64,000 nt of DNA from Isoetes taiwanensis (lineage: Eukaryota; Streptophyta; Lycopodiopsida; Isoetales; Isoetaceae), in assembly GCA_021234155.1 (NCBI GenBank), contig JAJEKV010000114.1, positions 1,501,654 to 1,565,653 on the forward strand. The letters are read 5' to 3'. Shown in pieces: positions 1 to 15,593 of this stretch. The notes under the pieces were generated by a model. The model saw only the letters and a list, made by a program, of their open reading frames with translations, was not told the DNA's origin and ran no database searches. The position numbers and the translations under genes were made by a program. The number at the start of each line of letters is the position of its first letter. The stretch's first letter is position 1.

Positions 1-1190
1 GTCCCAAAATCTTTTTGGATGCCTAAGAAGGTCCATTACCATTTTCTGATGCTTTTTATGCAGATGTGCTATTTTTTTTTTCTAACCAATTTGATATTCT
101 TTCCTTTCTTTGATTTTTGCATCCCATTTTGCCCTCTTAAACCTCAGCCTTTCTTCTCTACATTCTTGGTCAAACCATCCATTGCATGGTAATCCCTTCC
201 TTTACCTATGCGAGCTAAAGCACATGGCTGTTGTATCAATTATCAAGCGTGTCAAAGTGTTACTAATCTCATCAATGAAACTTTTTCCTCACATGATTCC
301 TTAAACAGAATGTTCTTATCATATCTCATCTTGATTTTTTGAGCTCGAATAGATAGAGGAGCACCAATGTGACTGAAGCATGTATAGCAACAAAAATTGG
401 CACATGATCTGACTCAATCCTTTCACTGTCAATATAAAGATTGATCATCTGATTAATAAATGCTAGCTTAGCTAAAATATAGTCCACCACACTTGCGAAT
501 CTGCAAGTACATTTTCCAGAACTGGGAAATTTTGCTATGCCATTATATATAATCATATCAAGACCATTACATAATGCCAAGACATGGTATCCTTGTGGAT
601 TTGGCCATCTAATCCTATAATCAGAGTGTCTATGCCATCCCGAAATTGATAGCTCATCTTCATCAAGCATCTCCATCCATTCTGAATTTCCATATGGACT
701 AACTATAGCTGCTTGTTTTTGTGATGTGCGTCGATTAAAATCATCTAGCAAAAGCACATCGCCTGTGGAACCAAATGCTAGAATATCTTGTTCCAAATGA
801 GAAAAGGGATCATCCCTCTAAATTATTAGAATTGTACACACAAGATTCTCTTGGTGGAAAGTAACAACCAGCAATATAAAGTTTTCCAAATTGTCCAGGT
901 ATTTCAATCCAAATATACTAAAGTGATGCCATTTTATCCAAGACTGTCACTAAATGTGTAAATTCATGTCTAACATAGCAAACAATTCCACCAAAACCTT
1001 TAAGCCTCCATTCCTTTTTATTCCATACTGAATACATCATTTTATTAACCCCATAATGTGAGGAAGCCCTACCTCTTCATTTTTACACGTCTCAAGAAAG
1101 AACATTACATCTACATTACTTAAAATGTCCCCCCATAGTATCAACTTTTGCTTGCATTAGTGTATTGATGTTCCAGAAAGCAAACCTGAC
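1..1190 (-). pseudogene. LINE ORF2 endonuclease remnant of E4
   Basis: This is the N-terminal part of the ORF2 polyprotein, an apurinic-like endonuclease that nicks target DNA. It begins near FAFWNINTLMQAKVD at about 1190 and is interrupted by stops throughout. A 156-codon open stretch at 796-326 holds the middle of the endonuclease, including LLLDDFNRRTSQKQ in place of the usual MGDFNGR, and ends with SDHVPIFVAI, the SDH catalytic region. Below 300 the sequence matches the linker found in sister copies (GLPCNGWFD type). It cannot make protein. Confidence 0.7.
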
Positions 1191-1301
1191 AGTCAGTGTT
1201 TCCTATACAATAGGTGTATTTCCCACATTCCTTTCTTCCACAACAACATGTCCCTTCCTCCAAAATGCCTTATGACCATTTTTCCTTGCATCTTTTAATT
1301 T

Positions 1302-2098
1302 CTAAAGTTCCTGTTTGTACTCAATATATTGTTCCTTTGTCAGATCATCATTAATCCATACCTTCTCTCCCTTTAACAATGCCCCATCTTTTGCAAATTT
1401 TGCAATAATATGCCTCGTATTACCAAAAGATTTGCCCACCCAAAATGCCTCAACTATATCACCATCAAAATCTAATTTGGATTTGATAAACATGTATATC
1501 TTTTCCTTTGTGTTCTCCTTCGTATTTTCTGGTAGACCAACCACACGAATATTCATAGCCCTTTTCTGCCTCTCTTGCTCTTCCATAAATAAATCTAATG
1601 TTTTCTTCTTGTCCTGCTGATCTTTAATGAAAGAATTGCTGTTGTACCTATGTAATGCCACTATTGTCAGAGTATCATGTATTATCTTCATATTCTGCAT
1701 CTCCCTCTTCTTGCATCATCTCACGGACTTCAGATCGCATGCCCTCTTTAAATTGTTCAAGCTCTGATTGAATGCTCTCAAAATTTCTCCATCTCAAATT
1801 GCATCTGCTCCATATAAACCTTTTTAAAATCCTTCATCAATGAGTTCACAGTTTCTTTTAGAGATTCTTGCATTGCTGCCATCAAATCAGCTTTCATAGC
1901 TTCCATCATCTGCTGCATAGAAAGGGCTAGCAATGTTTCCATAGACCTTTCAAGTTTATCAACAAAACCTGTCAGTGGAGACTAAAGTTTTGCTGCAAGA
2001 AAGGCGCCAGAGTCAAGCTCTGATGCTGAGATGGCTGGAACATCTCGATCAGGGGACCCACGAGAAGGAGACCCCCATTGAGCTTTCTTCTTGGCCAT
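1302..2098 (-). pseudogene. LINE ORF1 (nucleic-acid-binding protein) remnant of E4
   Basis: In LINEs, ORF1 encodes an RNA-binding chaperone that coats the element transcript. The N-terminal part (2098 to about 1760) is a glutamate, methionine and lysine-rich coiled-coil-like stretch broken by stops. The C-terminal part (1700-1302, about 130 codons open) carries the RRM-like segment NIRVVGLPENTKENTKE and the conserved motif KVWINDDLTKEQY. The same order is seen in copies E1 and E2. The gene is inactive because of frameshifts between the two halves. Confidence 0.7.
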
Positions 2099-2282
2099 AT
2101 ATTAATCAACAAAAAGAACCCGACCGGAAAATGTCAAATTCAGATAGCTAGACATATCCAAATCATACTATATACCATTGGAAAGTCTCGGAACCAGCTT
2201 TCCAATGAACCCAAAATGCGACTATCTGACACCATATGTGAAAGTTATGGCCTGTCGAAGTTTGACTCACAAACCCTAGCAT

Positions 2283-5034
<2,752 letters not shown>

Positions 5035-5084
5035 GAAATGAAATGAAGTGTGTATTATTCCGTCTTTTAGAGAGACCATCAGGT

Positions 5085-8000
5085 CTATGAGACGTCTACA
5101 AAAACAGTTTCAAAATTAAACACCTGTTCATGTGACAAGCCCTCCAAAACAAGGGTCTCGTCATCAAGCTCTCTCTCTTCCTCATCATCAATAATATCCT
5201 TAGAATTTTTTATCACTGTTTCCCTCATTTGTAACACATCAATCAAGAAACTCGCAACTCTAGTTGAAGGCAGATGAAAAAAAGAAATAATGTCTACTCC
5301 TCTAATCCCAAACCTGTCTCTTATAGCTTGGTATGCCGGACACCACAAGATTACATGCTCTTCGTCTTCCACCTCATTTGCTTCAAGACGCCCTACATAT
5401 TCGGTGTTCATGCGCTATTCTCATCCATCTCCCCACCTCCACATTAAGGTGATGGGCACTCAATCTCATCCTACAAATAATATGTCTTTTCTTGAGCGAT
5501 ATATTGTCACTTAGATAACTCATCGCCTTTAGCTCAAGATTCATTTTATCTCTGTAATGCCTCATCTTTGTACCCGGACTAGACCATACCCGATAGTTTA
5601 CTGCTTCTTTAACCCATTCTCTGATCCTGTCTTTATTCCGGCACAAATCCTCAATACCAATCCCCCATTTCTTCATCCATATCATGCCATCAGGATACCA
5701 TCCCTTACCAAAAGTTTCCTGTATCGCCAATCGAGGATAACTGCCATCATCAGATGCCCCAACTTTGCTCAAGTATGTCAAAAGCTGACACAACGCTTCA
5801 CACTCCAATGGCAACATGCCACATTCTGCTAGCATAATCTCATATGCCGTCTGCATCTTAACCCCCAGCTCTGCATGCAAGAATTTCTTCTGGATCTTTT
5901 CAATTTTCTGCCATAACTCCATCGACAATCCCGGCCCCCATACCTCACACCCATAAAGAACCACTGCTTGTACCAGCACCTTGAATAACATTCTCTTCAA
6001 ACCAAATTGCCATATGTCAGCTTTCACACATTTCCTTTGCATTGCAAAAAAAGCCTTAAGCCCCCCATTTACCCGCTGCTCTACTGCTTGATTCCACCTG
6101 AAATTCTTATCCACTGTAATCCCCAAATATTTATAGGATGTAGTGATATCCACTGATTCTTCTTTGTAGGAGAAAGCATAGTTTTTGTCTAAGGTCGTCC
6201 CAAAAATCACCACTTTAGTCTTGCTTAGGTTCACCTGTAACCCCTTCGCATCACAAAAAGAGGCTAACGTATCTAAATGCTTCTGCATCCCCTCTTTGCT
6301 CCGGGCAATCAATACAATGTCATCCGCATATAAAAGCAACTGAATAACATATCCTGCCATACCTGTCCCTTCCCCCCCATATTTCTCCACCCACTCTTCC
6401 AATTCATCAATGAATATACCAAAAAGAGTTGGCGACATTGGACATCCCTGCTTAACCCCCATGTTACTAACCACTACCTCCTCACACTCCTCAACAAACG
6501 GGGTAGAAAGTGTAACTAAAACTTTTTCATAAAGCAGTCTCACCGCATCCCTATATTCTTCAGGCACCCCTACTCTTTCTAAACTGATCCAGAGATTTTT
6601 CCTGCATACTGTATCAAAAGCCTTAGTGCAATCTACAAATGCAGCAAATAATGGTTTCCGTGTCCCCTTAACGGCGTCTATCATCGCCCTGAAAGTAACA
6701 AGATGATCTATGGTAGATTTCCGAGGTCTAAAACCTGCTTGCCCCTTAGCCCTAACATTTTTCTCCTCTGCCCAAACACTAATCGTATGCGCAACAATGG
6801 TAGCATACAGCTTAGCAAATAAATTACTTACCATGACCATTCTGTAGTTGTTAGGATCGCTCATGTCTCCTGCTTTATATATCGGCACCACTCTATTAAT
6901 TTGCCATGCTGACGGAAAACCATCTGTAACAGCCGCATTAAACATTCTTGTAAGCGCATCCACCATTTGCGGTCCCGCCCACTTCAAAAGCTCCGCTACT
7001 AGTCCAAGAGAATCTCCCGCCTTCCTGTTGGCAATCTTACCAAGCCCCCACTGCACATCTTCAACCGAAAACACCATTTTAATATGCACCCCTTGTTGGC
7101 TATCCTCCCCCAAACCTTCTGCATGATATAATTTCTTCACCTGATTAATCAACCCATCAGCTTTCAAATGTGCCACCTTATTCTTTCCTTGCTTAAGCTT
7201 CTTCCAAAACTTAAAAGGATCAGCTATCAACTCCTTAACCAGATCCTCCTGTTTACTCCTCATAAATGCCCTTTTCTTTACTTTCACAATTCTCTTGAAC
7301 TCTTTAATAAGCTGCCCCCTGACATCCCCCACTGCCTTTTTGTATTGCCTCCTCTTCTCCCTACACTCTTTATCGAACCACCCATTGCACGGCAAACCTT
7401 TCCTCCTATGCCCTGATACAAAACATTCCTGCGCTACCTGAGTAACCATTGAAGTAATCAGAGCACTTAACTCTTCAGCCCCTGTAGGCCATGCTACTTT
7501 TTCACACATCCTTTCAAATGATTTCAAATATGCCTCCTTCCTTCTTTCTGCTAAATATATCCGTGGAGAACCCCCCTGATCCTGCTGTTGCATAGCTATA
7601 CCCGAGACCCTTATTGAGACAATTACAGGCACATGATCCGATTCACTTCTCTCATCTAAGATGTTCAAGGAGTCGACCTCATCCACAAAGTGTGCTGCTG
7701 CAATAAAGTAATCTAGCACACTCTTACCTCTACAAGTGCATTTTGCTGTTTCAGGAAACTTCCTCGTCCCATTATACAGGAGCAAATCCAATCTACACAT
7801 GTTCAACAATGCTGCTCCCATAGGGGTAGGCCATTGTTCCATATCTAAAGATATGCGATTCCAACCTATGTCAGCCATCTCTCCCTCATCTAGCTGCTCC
7901 ATCCAGATAGGATCCCCATATGGACTGGTTATTGCTGCTTGTTTTTTTGCTGTTCTCCCATTAAAATCACCCATGAGCACTACATTTCCTGCTGGTATAA

Positions 8001-8395
8001 AACTAGCAATATCCTGTTCAAGCATCTGAAACGGATCATCCATATCCAAGTTATACATCTGATAAGTACTTTGTTTCAAAGGGGGAAAATAACACCCGGC
8101 CACAAACACCTTACGATTCTTCCCTACCAGTTCCACCCAAATATATTGTTTGGTATATCTAACCAATCTTACCAAGTGCTTCAAATCATGTCTGATGTAG
8201 CAAGCAATCCCGCCATATCCCCTCCTCCTCCACCCCTTCTCATTCCATACTGAGTGTAATACACAAAATTCTGGGATGTCTGGCAACCCAAACTCCTCAT
8301 GCTCCCACGTTTCTAAGAAAAAAGCCACATCTACTGATGCTAGAACGTCTCCCATCGAATACACCTTTCAATGCTCAATTGGTTGACATTCCATG
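5085..8395 (-). pseudogene. LINE ORF2: endonuclease plus reverse transcriptase (E2)
   Basis: About 1,100 codons in total, of which 993 are open without a stop (8364-5383). The start MAWNVNQLSIE (ATG near 8395) is one base out of frame with the main body, which begins at about 8364. The C-terminal 108 codons (5411-5085) are again shifted. Domains in order are: APE-type endonuclease with VVLMGDFNGRTAKKQ and SESDHVPVIVSI; a basic linker with GLPCNGWFDKECREKRRQ; reverse transcriptase with NNYRMVMVSNLFAKLYATI, FAAFVDCTKAFDT, MGVKQGCPMSPTLFGIFID and LLLYADDIVLIARS; and a C-terminal Cys/His cluster around VEDEEHVILWCPAYQ. Catalytic residues appear intact. Only two small indels separate it from a full reading frame. 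Confidence 0.85.
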
Positions 8396-8420
8396 CCATA
8401 ATCCTGATGGCCTCTATTTC

Positions 8421-9111
8421 TTAACCCGTGATCTGAACTTTTCCATTCTTCCAAAATGCCTTCTTGTTCTCTTGCTTGGCCGCCTTGAACTTTTGAATCT
8501 CTGCTTTATAGTCTTCATACTGCTCCTTGGTGAGGTCTTCATTAACCCCTATATTCTCTCCCTTTAATTCAGTTCTCTTTTGCAACACCTTGACCTTACT
8601 ATTCCGATTAGCAAACTTTACCACTACATTTCTCAGCCCCTTTAAAACCAACTCTGAAAGCATCCTCAATTTCCACTCCCTCCGCATTCATCCGCACTGC
8701 AAAAAGATGAGCTACTTCACTTCTGGTATCCTCATTTTCGACCTCTGGTAACCCCGCAATCCTGACATTCAATGCCCTTTTTTGCCTTTTCTGCTGCTCC
8801 AACATCTCATTCATCCTGAAATTGAGTTTATCTATGACCTCTTTGACCGTTTCTGTAGTATCTCCTTCTCCCTCCTCAACCTCCATTCCTTCTCTTTCCT
8901 TCAACTCATTAATTTCTTCCTTAAGTTTTACATTTTCCTGTTTCAGTTCAACCCGCAGGGCCATAATTTCTTCTTTCAAGAATCTATTCTCTTTCTGCAA
9001 ATCACCCATGGAGCTGGAAATTTGGCGGAGAGCCCTTATCATTTCGGATTCTTTATTTGCTGCCTCCTTGCGCATTTGCTCCAATGTCTCCATCAGTTTA
9101 AGCATTACCAT
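8421..9111 (-). pseudogene. LINE ORF1 of E2, 5'-truncated and frameshifted
   Basis: The first segment (9111-8608) is a long coiled coil (heptads through LRQISSSMGDLQKENRFLKE) followed by an RRM-like start (ALNVRIAGLPEVENEDTRSE). A frameshift near 8640 moves the frame. The second segment (to 8421) holds NVVVKFANRNSKVKVLQKRT and VNEDLTKEQYEDYK, the conserved C-terminal domain of LINE ORF1 proteins. The expected role is RNA binding and chaperoning of the LINE RNA. The stop lies about 25 bp upstream of the ORF2 start. Confidence 0.8.
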
Positions 9112-9117
9112 GTTCAG

Positions 9118-9288
<171 letters not shown>

Positions 9289-9339
9289 GAAGTGAAGTGT
9301 AGTGTAGTGTATTATTCCGTCTTTTTGAGACCATCAGGT

Positions 9340-12300
9340 CTATGAGACGTCTAGAAAAACATGTTCAAAGTTAAAAACATTTTCATGTGATGAGTCCTCA
9401 GAAAAAAGAGGCTCATCATCAAGCTCACTCTCCTCTCCCTCATCAATTATACCTCTAGATATATTTACCACTGACTCTCGTAGTTGTAGTACATCTATTA
9501 GAAAACTTGCAATACGGGTTGCTGGGAGCTGGAAAAAGGTTACCAAATCAGAGACTCTAATATCAAACCTGTCCCGTAGGGCTTGGTACGCTGGACATCG
9601 CAGAATTACATGCATCTCATCCTCAACTTCATTTGATCCACAAGCTCGGCATATCCTATGTTCATGTGCTATTTTCATCCATCTGCCTACTTCCACATCC
9701 AAATGATGTGCACTCAACCTCATTCTGCATATGACATGCCTCTTCTTAGTCGAGATGTTAGTGTCCAAATACTCCATTTCCTGCAAAGAAGGATTCATCT
9801 GTGCCCTATAGTGTGACATCTTTGTACCTGGCCTAGACCAGACCCTTAACATAACTGTCTCAATCACCCACTCTCGGATCCTGCCCTTATTATGCTCCAG
9901 GTTTTCAATGCTTAGCCCCCATCTCCTTAACCAAATCATCCCATCCGCATACCACCTCTTGTCAAATGACTCCTTTAGAGCCAGGCGGGGATAACTGTCT
10001 TCTTCCAAACTGCCTACCTTGCACAGGTAAGTGAGAAACTGGCATATAGCCTCACATTCTAAGGGCAACATACCGCATTCAGCCAACATCATCTCATACG
10101 GGGTTTGCATTTTAACTCCTAGTTCCGCATGAAGGAATTTCTTTTGTACCTTTTCGATCTTTTGCCACAATTCCAACGAAAGCCCTGGCCCCCATACTTC
10201 ACATCCATAAAGCACAACCGCCTGCACCAGCGTCTTAAATAGCATTCTTTTTAGCCTGAAACTCCACACACCAGCCTTGGCACATTTCCTTTGCATCGCA
10301 AAGAAAGCTTTAAGCCCACCATTTACCCTCTGCTCTACTGTTTGATTCCACCTGAAATTTTTATCTACTACAATCCCCAAGTATTTGTAAGATGTAGAAA
10401 TCTCGACAGGGTCACCTTTGTAGAAGAAAGCATAGTTCTTGTCCAGAGTGGTCCCAAAGATCACCACCTTAGTTTTGGTAAGGTTTACCTTCATCCCCTT
10501 GGCATCACAAAAAGCAGCTAAGACATCCAAGTGTTTTTGCATCCCCTCCTTGCTTCTAGCAATCAGCACAATATCATCTGCATACAAGAGTGAGAGAATA
10601 AGATACTCAGCCAACGGAGTCCCATCTCCCCCCATATTATGTATCCACTCCTCCAATTCATCAATGAATATCCCAAAGAGAGTCAGGGACATGGGGCAGC
10701 CCTGCTTGACCCCAATGTTGCTGATCACTACCTCATTGCACTCCTGGGTCTAGAGAGTGTAACCAACACTTTATCATACAGTAGTCTTACCGCATCTCTA
10801 TATTCTTCTGGTATGTTTACCCTTTCCAGACTGTCCCAAAGGTATCCCCTGCAGACCGTATCAAAGGCCTTGGTGCAATCTACAAACGCAGCAAAAAGTG
10901 GTTTACGTGTCCCCTTAACAGCATCTATCATAACACGGAAAGTGACAAGATGATCAATTGTGGATTTCCGAGGTCTAAATCCCGCTTGCCCTTTGGCCCT
11001 AACATCATGCTTCTCTGTCCAACTGCTAACTTTGCGCTCTATGATTGTGGCATACAATTTTGCAAATAGGTTACTAACCATAATCATTCTATAGTTGCCA
11101 GGATCCCTTCGATCCCCAGCCTTATATATGGGGACCACCCGATTGGCCTGCCACGCTGCGGGGAATCCATCCCGCAATGCTGCATTAAACATCTGTGTAA
11201 GCACCTCTACCATCTTAGGTCCTGCCCACTTTAAAAGCTCGGCCACTAACCCCGTGGAGTCAGCTGCCTTTCTATTTGCCAGCTTATCAAGCCCATCTTG
11301 TACATCTTCACTCGAGATAGTCAATGTGCATTCTCTTTTCTGTTCTGTCTCCCTCAAGCCTTCCACATGATATAGTTTCCTCACCATGCTTAGCAGATCC
11401 TCTGATTGCAGGGGTATGTCTTCATGCCTGCTTTGTTTGATCTTCTTCCAAAACTTAAAGGGGTCTACCAACAAATCCTTCACCATCTCCTCTTGTTTGC
11501 ACCGCAAAAATGCCCGTTTCTTCGCTTTCGTAAGAGTTTTAAACTCTTTGATCAATTGTGTCCTGGCTGCGCCAGTTGCACTCTTATATTGCCTCCTTTT
11601 TTCCTTACATTCATTATCAAACCAGCCATTGCAAGGTAGCCCTTTCTGCCGACGCTTTGAGCTAAAACATTCATGTGCTACGGTAGTAATCAAAGAAGTC
11701 AGGGTGTCACTTATCTTATCTACCCCTTGGCCACCCTCTATTTGTTCATATCTCTTTTCAAACATGTCAAAGTATGCTTCCTCTTTCCGCCTAGTCACAA
11801 ATATTCTATCCATCTCTCTAACCTCTTTGAGTGTTTCCGGAAGACGGTTAGCTGCTAGGATTGAGGCAACGACAGGTACATGATCAGATTCACTTCTCGC
11901 ATCCAATACTTGCAATGATACTACTTGGTCCCTAAAATGTGCTGCTGCAATGAAATAGTCTACTATGCTTTTCCCCTTGCATGTGCATTTAGAGCTCTCT
12001 GGGAAATTCCTGGTGCCATTGTATAAAAGCAAATTCAAGCCACTACACATATTCAACAAAGCAGTGCCCATCGGTGTTTGCCATTGATCCACATCTAGTG
12101 AAGTGCGGTCCCAACCAATATCACGTAATTCCTGTGTGTCTAACTGTTCCATCCAAATTGGGTCTCCATGCTCACTTGATATTGCCGCCTGTTTCCCAGC
12201 TGTTCTCCCATTAAAATCCCCCATAAGCACCACTTCCCCTAATTCCATGAACCCTGCAATATCTTGCTCAAGCAACCGGAAAGGATCATCCATATCCAAG

Positions 12301-12650
12301 TTATACATCTGGTATGTTTGCTGCTTTAATGGAGGAAAATAACAACCTGCAATGAAAACTCTACGTTCTTTGCCCAAGAATTCTACCCAGATATGTTGTT
12401 TAGAGTCCTTCACTAGTTTCACTAAATGTGACTTCTCCTGTCTTATGTAACAGGCAATCCCTCCAAAACCTCTTCTTCTCCACCCTTTCCTATTCCATAC
12501 TGAATGCAAAATATTAAATCCAGGTATATCTGGTAGGCCAAATTCTTCATGTTCCCATGTTTCTAGAAAGAATATCAAGTCCACTGATACCAACACATCC
12601 TCCATCGAGTATATTTTTCCAATGTTCAGCTGATTTATATTCCACGCCAT
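9340..12650 (-). pseudogene. LINE ORF2: endonuclease plus reverse transcriptase (E1, one frameshift)
   Basis: The start is MAWNINQLNIGKIYSMED at 12650. The first 640 codons are open to about 10735; the second frame (462 codons) runs to 9340. The shift lies just before the MISNIGVKQGCPMS segment, inside the reverse transcriptase. Motifs seen are endonuclease VVLMGDFNGRTAGKQ and SESDHVPVVASI, linker GLPCNGWFDNECKEKRRQY, reverse transcriptase FAAFVDCTKAFDTV and LLYADDIVLIARS, and C-terminal zinc-binding RICRACGSNEVEDEMHVI followed by RCPAYQALRDRF. The role is target-primed reverse transcription. No RNase H domain was recognised. Confidence 0.88.
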
Positions 12651-12671
12651 AATCCTGATGGCCTCTATTCC

Positions 12672-13795
12672 CTATTCCAAGACCTGCACCTTCCCATTCC
12701 TCCAAAATACCTTCTTGTTGCTTTGCTTTGCTGCCTTGAATTTTTGAATTTCCACTTTATGACTTTCATATTGTTCCTTTGTCAAATCCTCATTGATCCA
12801 GACATTTTTACCTTTCAATTCTGTCTTTTTCTGAAGCACCCTAACTCTGCTAGCACGGTTTGAGAATTTCACCACCACATTTCGTGGTTTATCACCTTTC
12901 ATTCCTGCTCTGAAAGCCTCTTCAATCTCGATCCCTTCCAGGTTCATATGTTCTAAAAAGAGACGTGCTACTTCATTCTTTGTATTCTCATTCTCCACTT
13001 CAGGTAAGCCTGCTACTCTCAAGTTCAATGCTCTTTTGTGCCGTTCCTGCATTTCCAAGATATCATTCATGCGTGTATTCAGCTTATTGACTACCTCTTT
13101 CACTGTTTCTGATTCATCATCCTCTTCATCGTCCCCGTCAAACTCATCTTCAGCTTCTCTTTCTTTCAACCTGGTAATCTCATTTCTCAACATCTGATTT
13201 TCCTGCTTTAGTTCTGCTCTCATGGCCGCAAATTCCTCTTTCAACACTCTATTATCCTGTTGCACTTCAAACAAAGAACTAGAAATTTGACGCAATGTAC
13301 TTACCAGTTCCGATTCTTTCTTAGTTGCCTCTAGTTCTCTGTTTGCTGCCTCCTTCCGCATTTGCTCCATCATATCCATGAGCTTCACCATTACTAGGTT
13401 CAGATTGACCAGTATGCCGCCAATATCTTGCTGCCCCTGCTGCTGGAATAAGCCCGAGTTAAGCATCAGCCCTGTATGAATTGATCCCGCATTCAAGAAC
13501 ATGTCTCCAGTCATGGTATTCTTGGGGCTAAGGCTTTCAGCTGAATCCGATTCTATGTCTTCTACTGCTTTTGCGGTCGGTGGCGGCAAAGTCGGTTAAA
13601 GCCCCCTCATACCATGTCGATTCCCGCTTTGGCTCCACGCTTAGGTTTAGACGGGCCCCCTTTGTTCCCTGCTTCTACCGACCCGGGGACAGCTACAGCC
13701 ACAGACCCAGGGGCCTGAACTGCAGCACTAGAACGGGTCCCTGTAGTTGCAGTGGGACTCTCGACTTTTTTAAGCTTTTCCTTCTTCTGCGCCAT
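12672..13795 (-). pseudogene. LINE ORF1 of E1 (one frameshift near 13,600)
   Basis: The start MAQKKEKLKKVESPT has its A at 13795, immediately after the (TC)n tract. The first 60 codons are Pro/Ala/Val/Lys-rich and disordered-looking. Near 13,600 the frame is lost (in-frame TGA, with a TAA in the alternative frame). The second segment, about 13589-12672, holds a coiled coil (LRQISSSLFEVQQDNRVLKE), an acidic patch (DGDDEEDDESE), the RRM-like LNLRVAGLPEVENENT, and the C-terminal NVVVKFSNRASRVRV and NVWINEDLTKEQYES. This is the LINE RNA-binding protein. It ends about 20 bp before the ORF2 ATG. Confidence 0.8.
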
Positions 13796-13801
13796 CGCCT
13801 T

Positions 13802-13854
<53 letters not shown>
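13802..13854. repeat. (GA)n microsatellite at 5' end of LINE E1
   Basis: About 52 bp of GA repeats. It sits between LINE E1 and an unrelated plus-strand reading frame (13855 onward), so E1 has the same dinucleotide on both flanks. That is expected if E1 inserted within a pre-existing (TC)n tract. Confidence 0.95.
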
Positions 13855-13857
<3 letters not shown>

Positions 13858-14182
13858 TCGGTCTGCTGCATGTAATCAGCCAGGGGTTAGTGGTAAGCCA
13901 ACAACTAAAAAGAGATCTCGGGTTCATATTGATGAAGAAATTGCAGCAGGGATATCAAACATGGCTACCAGCTTTGGTGAAAATAAAAAAAGGAAATTAG
14001 ATTTCATGAAAGAGGAATCTGTTAAAAAACATGAACTGATCAGGGAATTGGAGTCCATGAGGTCTGCCAATACTTTGAAAATTGCCCAATCAATGGCTAC
14101 AATGACAGAAAGGATTTGTCAAATGACCAAAGACACTCTTCTGAAAATTGCTAAGTTGGCTGCATCGAAACAGACAAATTAG
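13855..14182 (+). pseudogene. C-terminal fragment of a Lys/Glu-rich helical protein, possibly Harbinger accessory (Myb/SANT-like) protein
   Basis: An open frame of about 100 codons begins at the GA tract and ends at a TAG after KLAASKQTN (14180). It contains a basic patch (KPTTKKRSRVHIDEE) and then a predicted amphipathic helix (HELIRELESMRSANTLKIAQ). Plant trihelix/Myb-like proteins encoded by PIF/Harbinger elements often end with this kind of Lys/Glu helix, and a Harbinger transposase lies 2.2 kb away on the other strand. That link is inference; the diagnostic N-terminal Myb domain is absent, perhaps displaced by the LINE insertion. Confidence 0.4.
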
Positions 14183-15441
14183 TATGCAATTCAATGGTAT
14201 GGACCTTTGTCCTGCACTGTCATTTTCAATTTTTTTATTCTTTAGTTTCTGTTATGTTCTTTAGCTTATGGAAGTTAGTTAAAAGAGTATGTTCTGTTCG
14301 GGTTCAGTATGATTGGAACTTACCTTTCAAAGTGGTTTGGGGATCTCAATTGGAATTTAAATGAGCATGAAGTAATATTCCTGATATTGACTAGTTTCAA
14401 ATTATAACTCCATGAAGGTTTCGTACAAAGACTCTTTAAATTCCATTATGCATGTCTCGTTTCTCGCGCTAGAATCTTTATTGTTTTGGGCTCGAAGATG
14501 GCAAGGCGCAAGGTCTTGGTCCGACGCCATTTCCCTGTGTATTCTTCCTCAAGCTCATCCGATATGGCGGTAGCAGTGAGTAGTGCTTCCAGCAGTATGA
14601 CAGTGGAGTCCAACGAGATTGTGGAGCTGCAGCACAAGAGCTTCCATGTTTCCGTTAGCCAAAGAGTTATTCTTGGCTACATGCTATGGAGGAGGTTTTT
14701 GTCGAAGCGGAGTTGATTGCATGGGCTGAGCAAGCCCCCTTTCGCCAGAGAGCACATGTTGAGCTTGTTCACGTGAAGCATCATGGTAGATGGTGCCTTT
14801 GGGAGGTCCGGATCCCTTCAGTTGCATGTGAGAACTGCCCAGAATAGCTTGCTGCTGTGAAGAACCTTTTTTTTGTCTGCGCCTCTTCAGGAACTCAGCC
14901 TTTTTTTGTTACTTCACTCCTTTTTTTTTATTTCTGGTTTAGTTTAAAGATCTGAAAGATTGTATGATACTGGACCGGCCATAGGCCTTATTTTGGACTC
15001 AGACCATGATGAAATGGTCTTATTTTTGTAAATCCTTGAAATGTGAATACAGGTTTTCGGATTTCCACAGATATTCCTCACTTGAGTTTGTTTTTCATTT
15101 TCACCCATTTTTCGTAAATGCTGTTGTTACAGGTTAAGTGGAGGAGGTTCATGGAGCTTTGGAGTGTTTAGTTGTTGTTTATTAGCATTTCAGGGACCAC
15201 AAAGATTTCTGTGGCAACTCTATTTTCCTATATTTGTTCATGTTACAGACCTGAGTTTTTGAAAATAAAAGCAGCTCATCATCTTCTATACTTGTTCATT
15301 ATCTTGTTCCTTATCTTTTTCATTGTCTTATTCATAAGATTCTTCTTAATCTTCTCATTTCAATCAGATGCAAACTATCTGCTGTATCTGTTCATTTACG
15401 AAAAGGAAACATGGAACATTAAGTACTGAACTTGTTTATTT
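14183..15441. other. No recognised gene; AT-rich with one short open stretch
   Basis: This stretch has T-rich plant-like intergenic composition. A Ser-rich frame (MARRKVLVRRHFPVYSSSSS, from 14498) and an overlapping frame up to about 14845 (VELVHVKHHGRWCLWEV) might be a frameshifted remnant of one gene, but I recognise neither. No RNA gene or clear repeat was seen until 15442. Confidence 0.4.
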
Positions 15442-15593
15442 TCATTGTGCAAACATTGTTTCATTGTGCAAACATTCTCTAAAGTCTGCAAACCTCCTTT
15501 AAAGTCTGCAAACATTCTTTAAAGTCTGCAAACATTCTTTAAACATTCTTTAACATTCTTTAACATTCTTTGAAGATACAAACATTCTTTTAC
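15442..15593. repeat. Short tandem repeat, about 20-bp unit
   Basis: Imperfect repeats of the unit CTTTAAAGTCTGCAAACATT recur about four times, preceded by TCATTGTGCAAACATT twice and followed by shorter TTTAACATTC steps. It is a decayed minisatellite. Confidence 0.85.
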
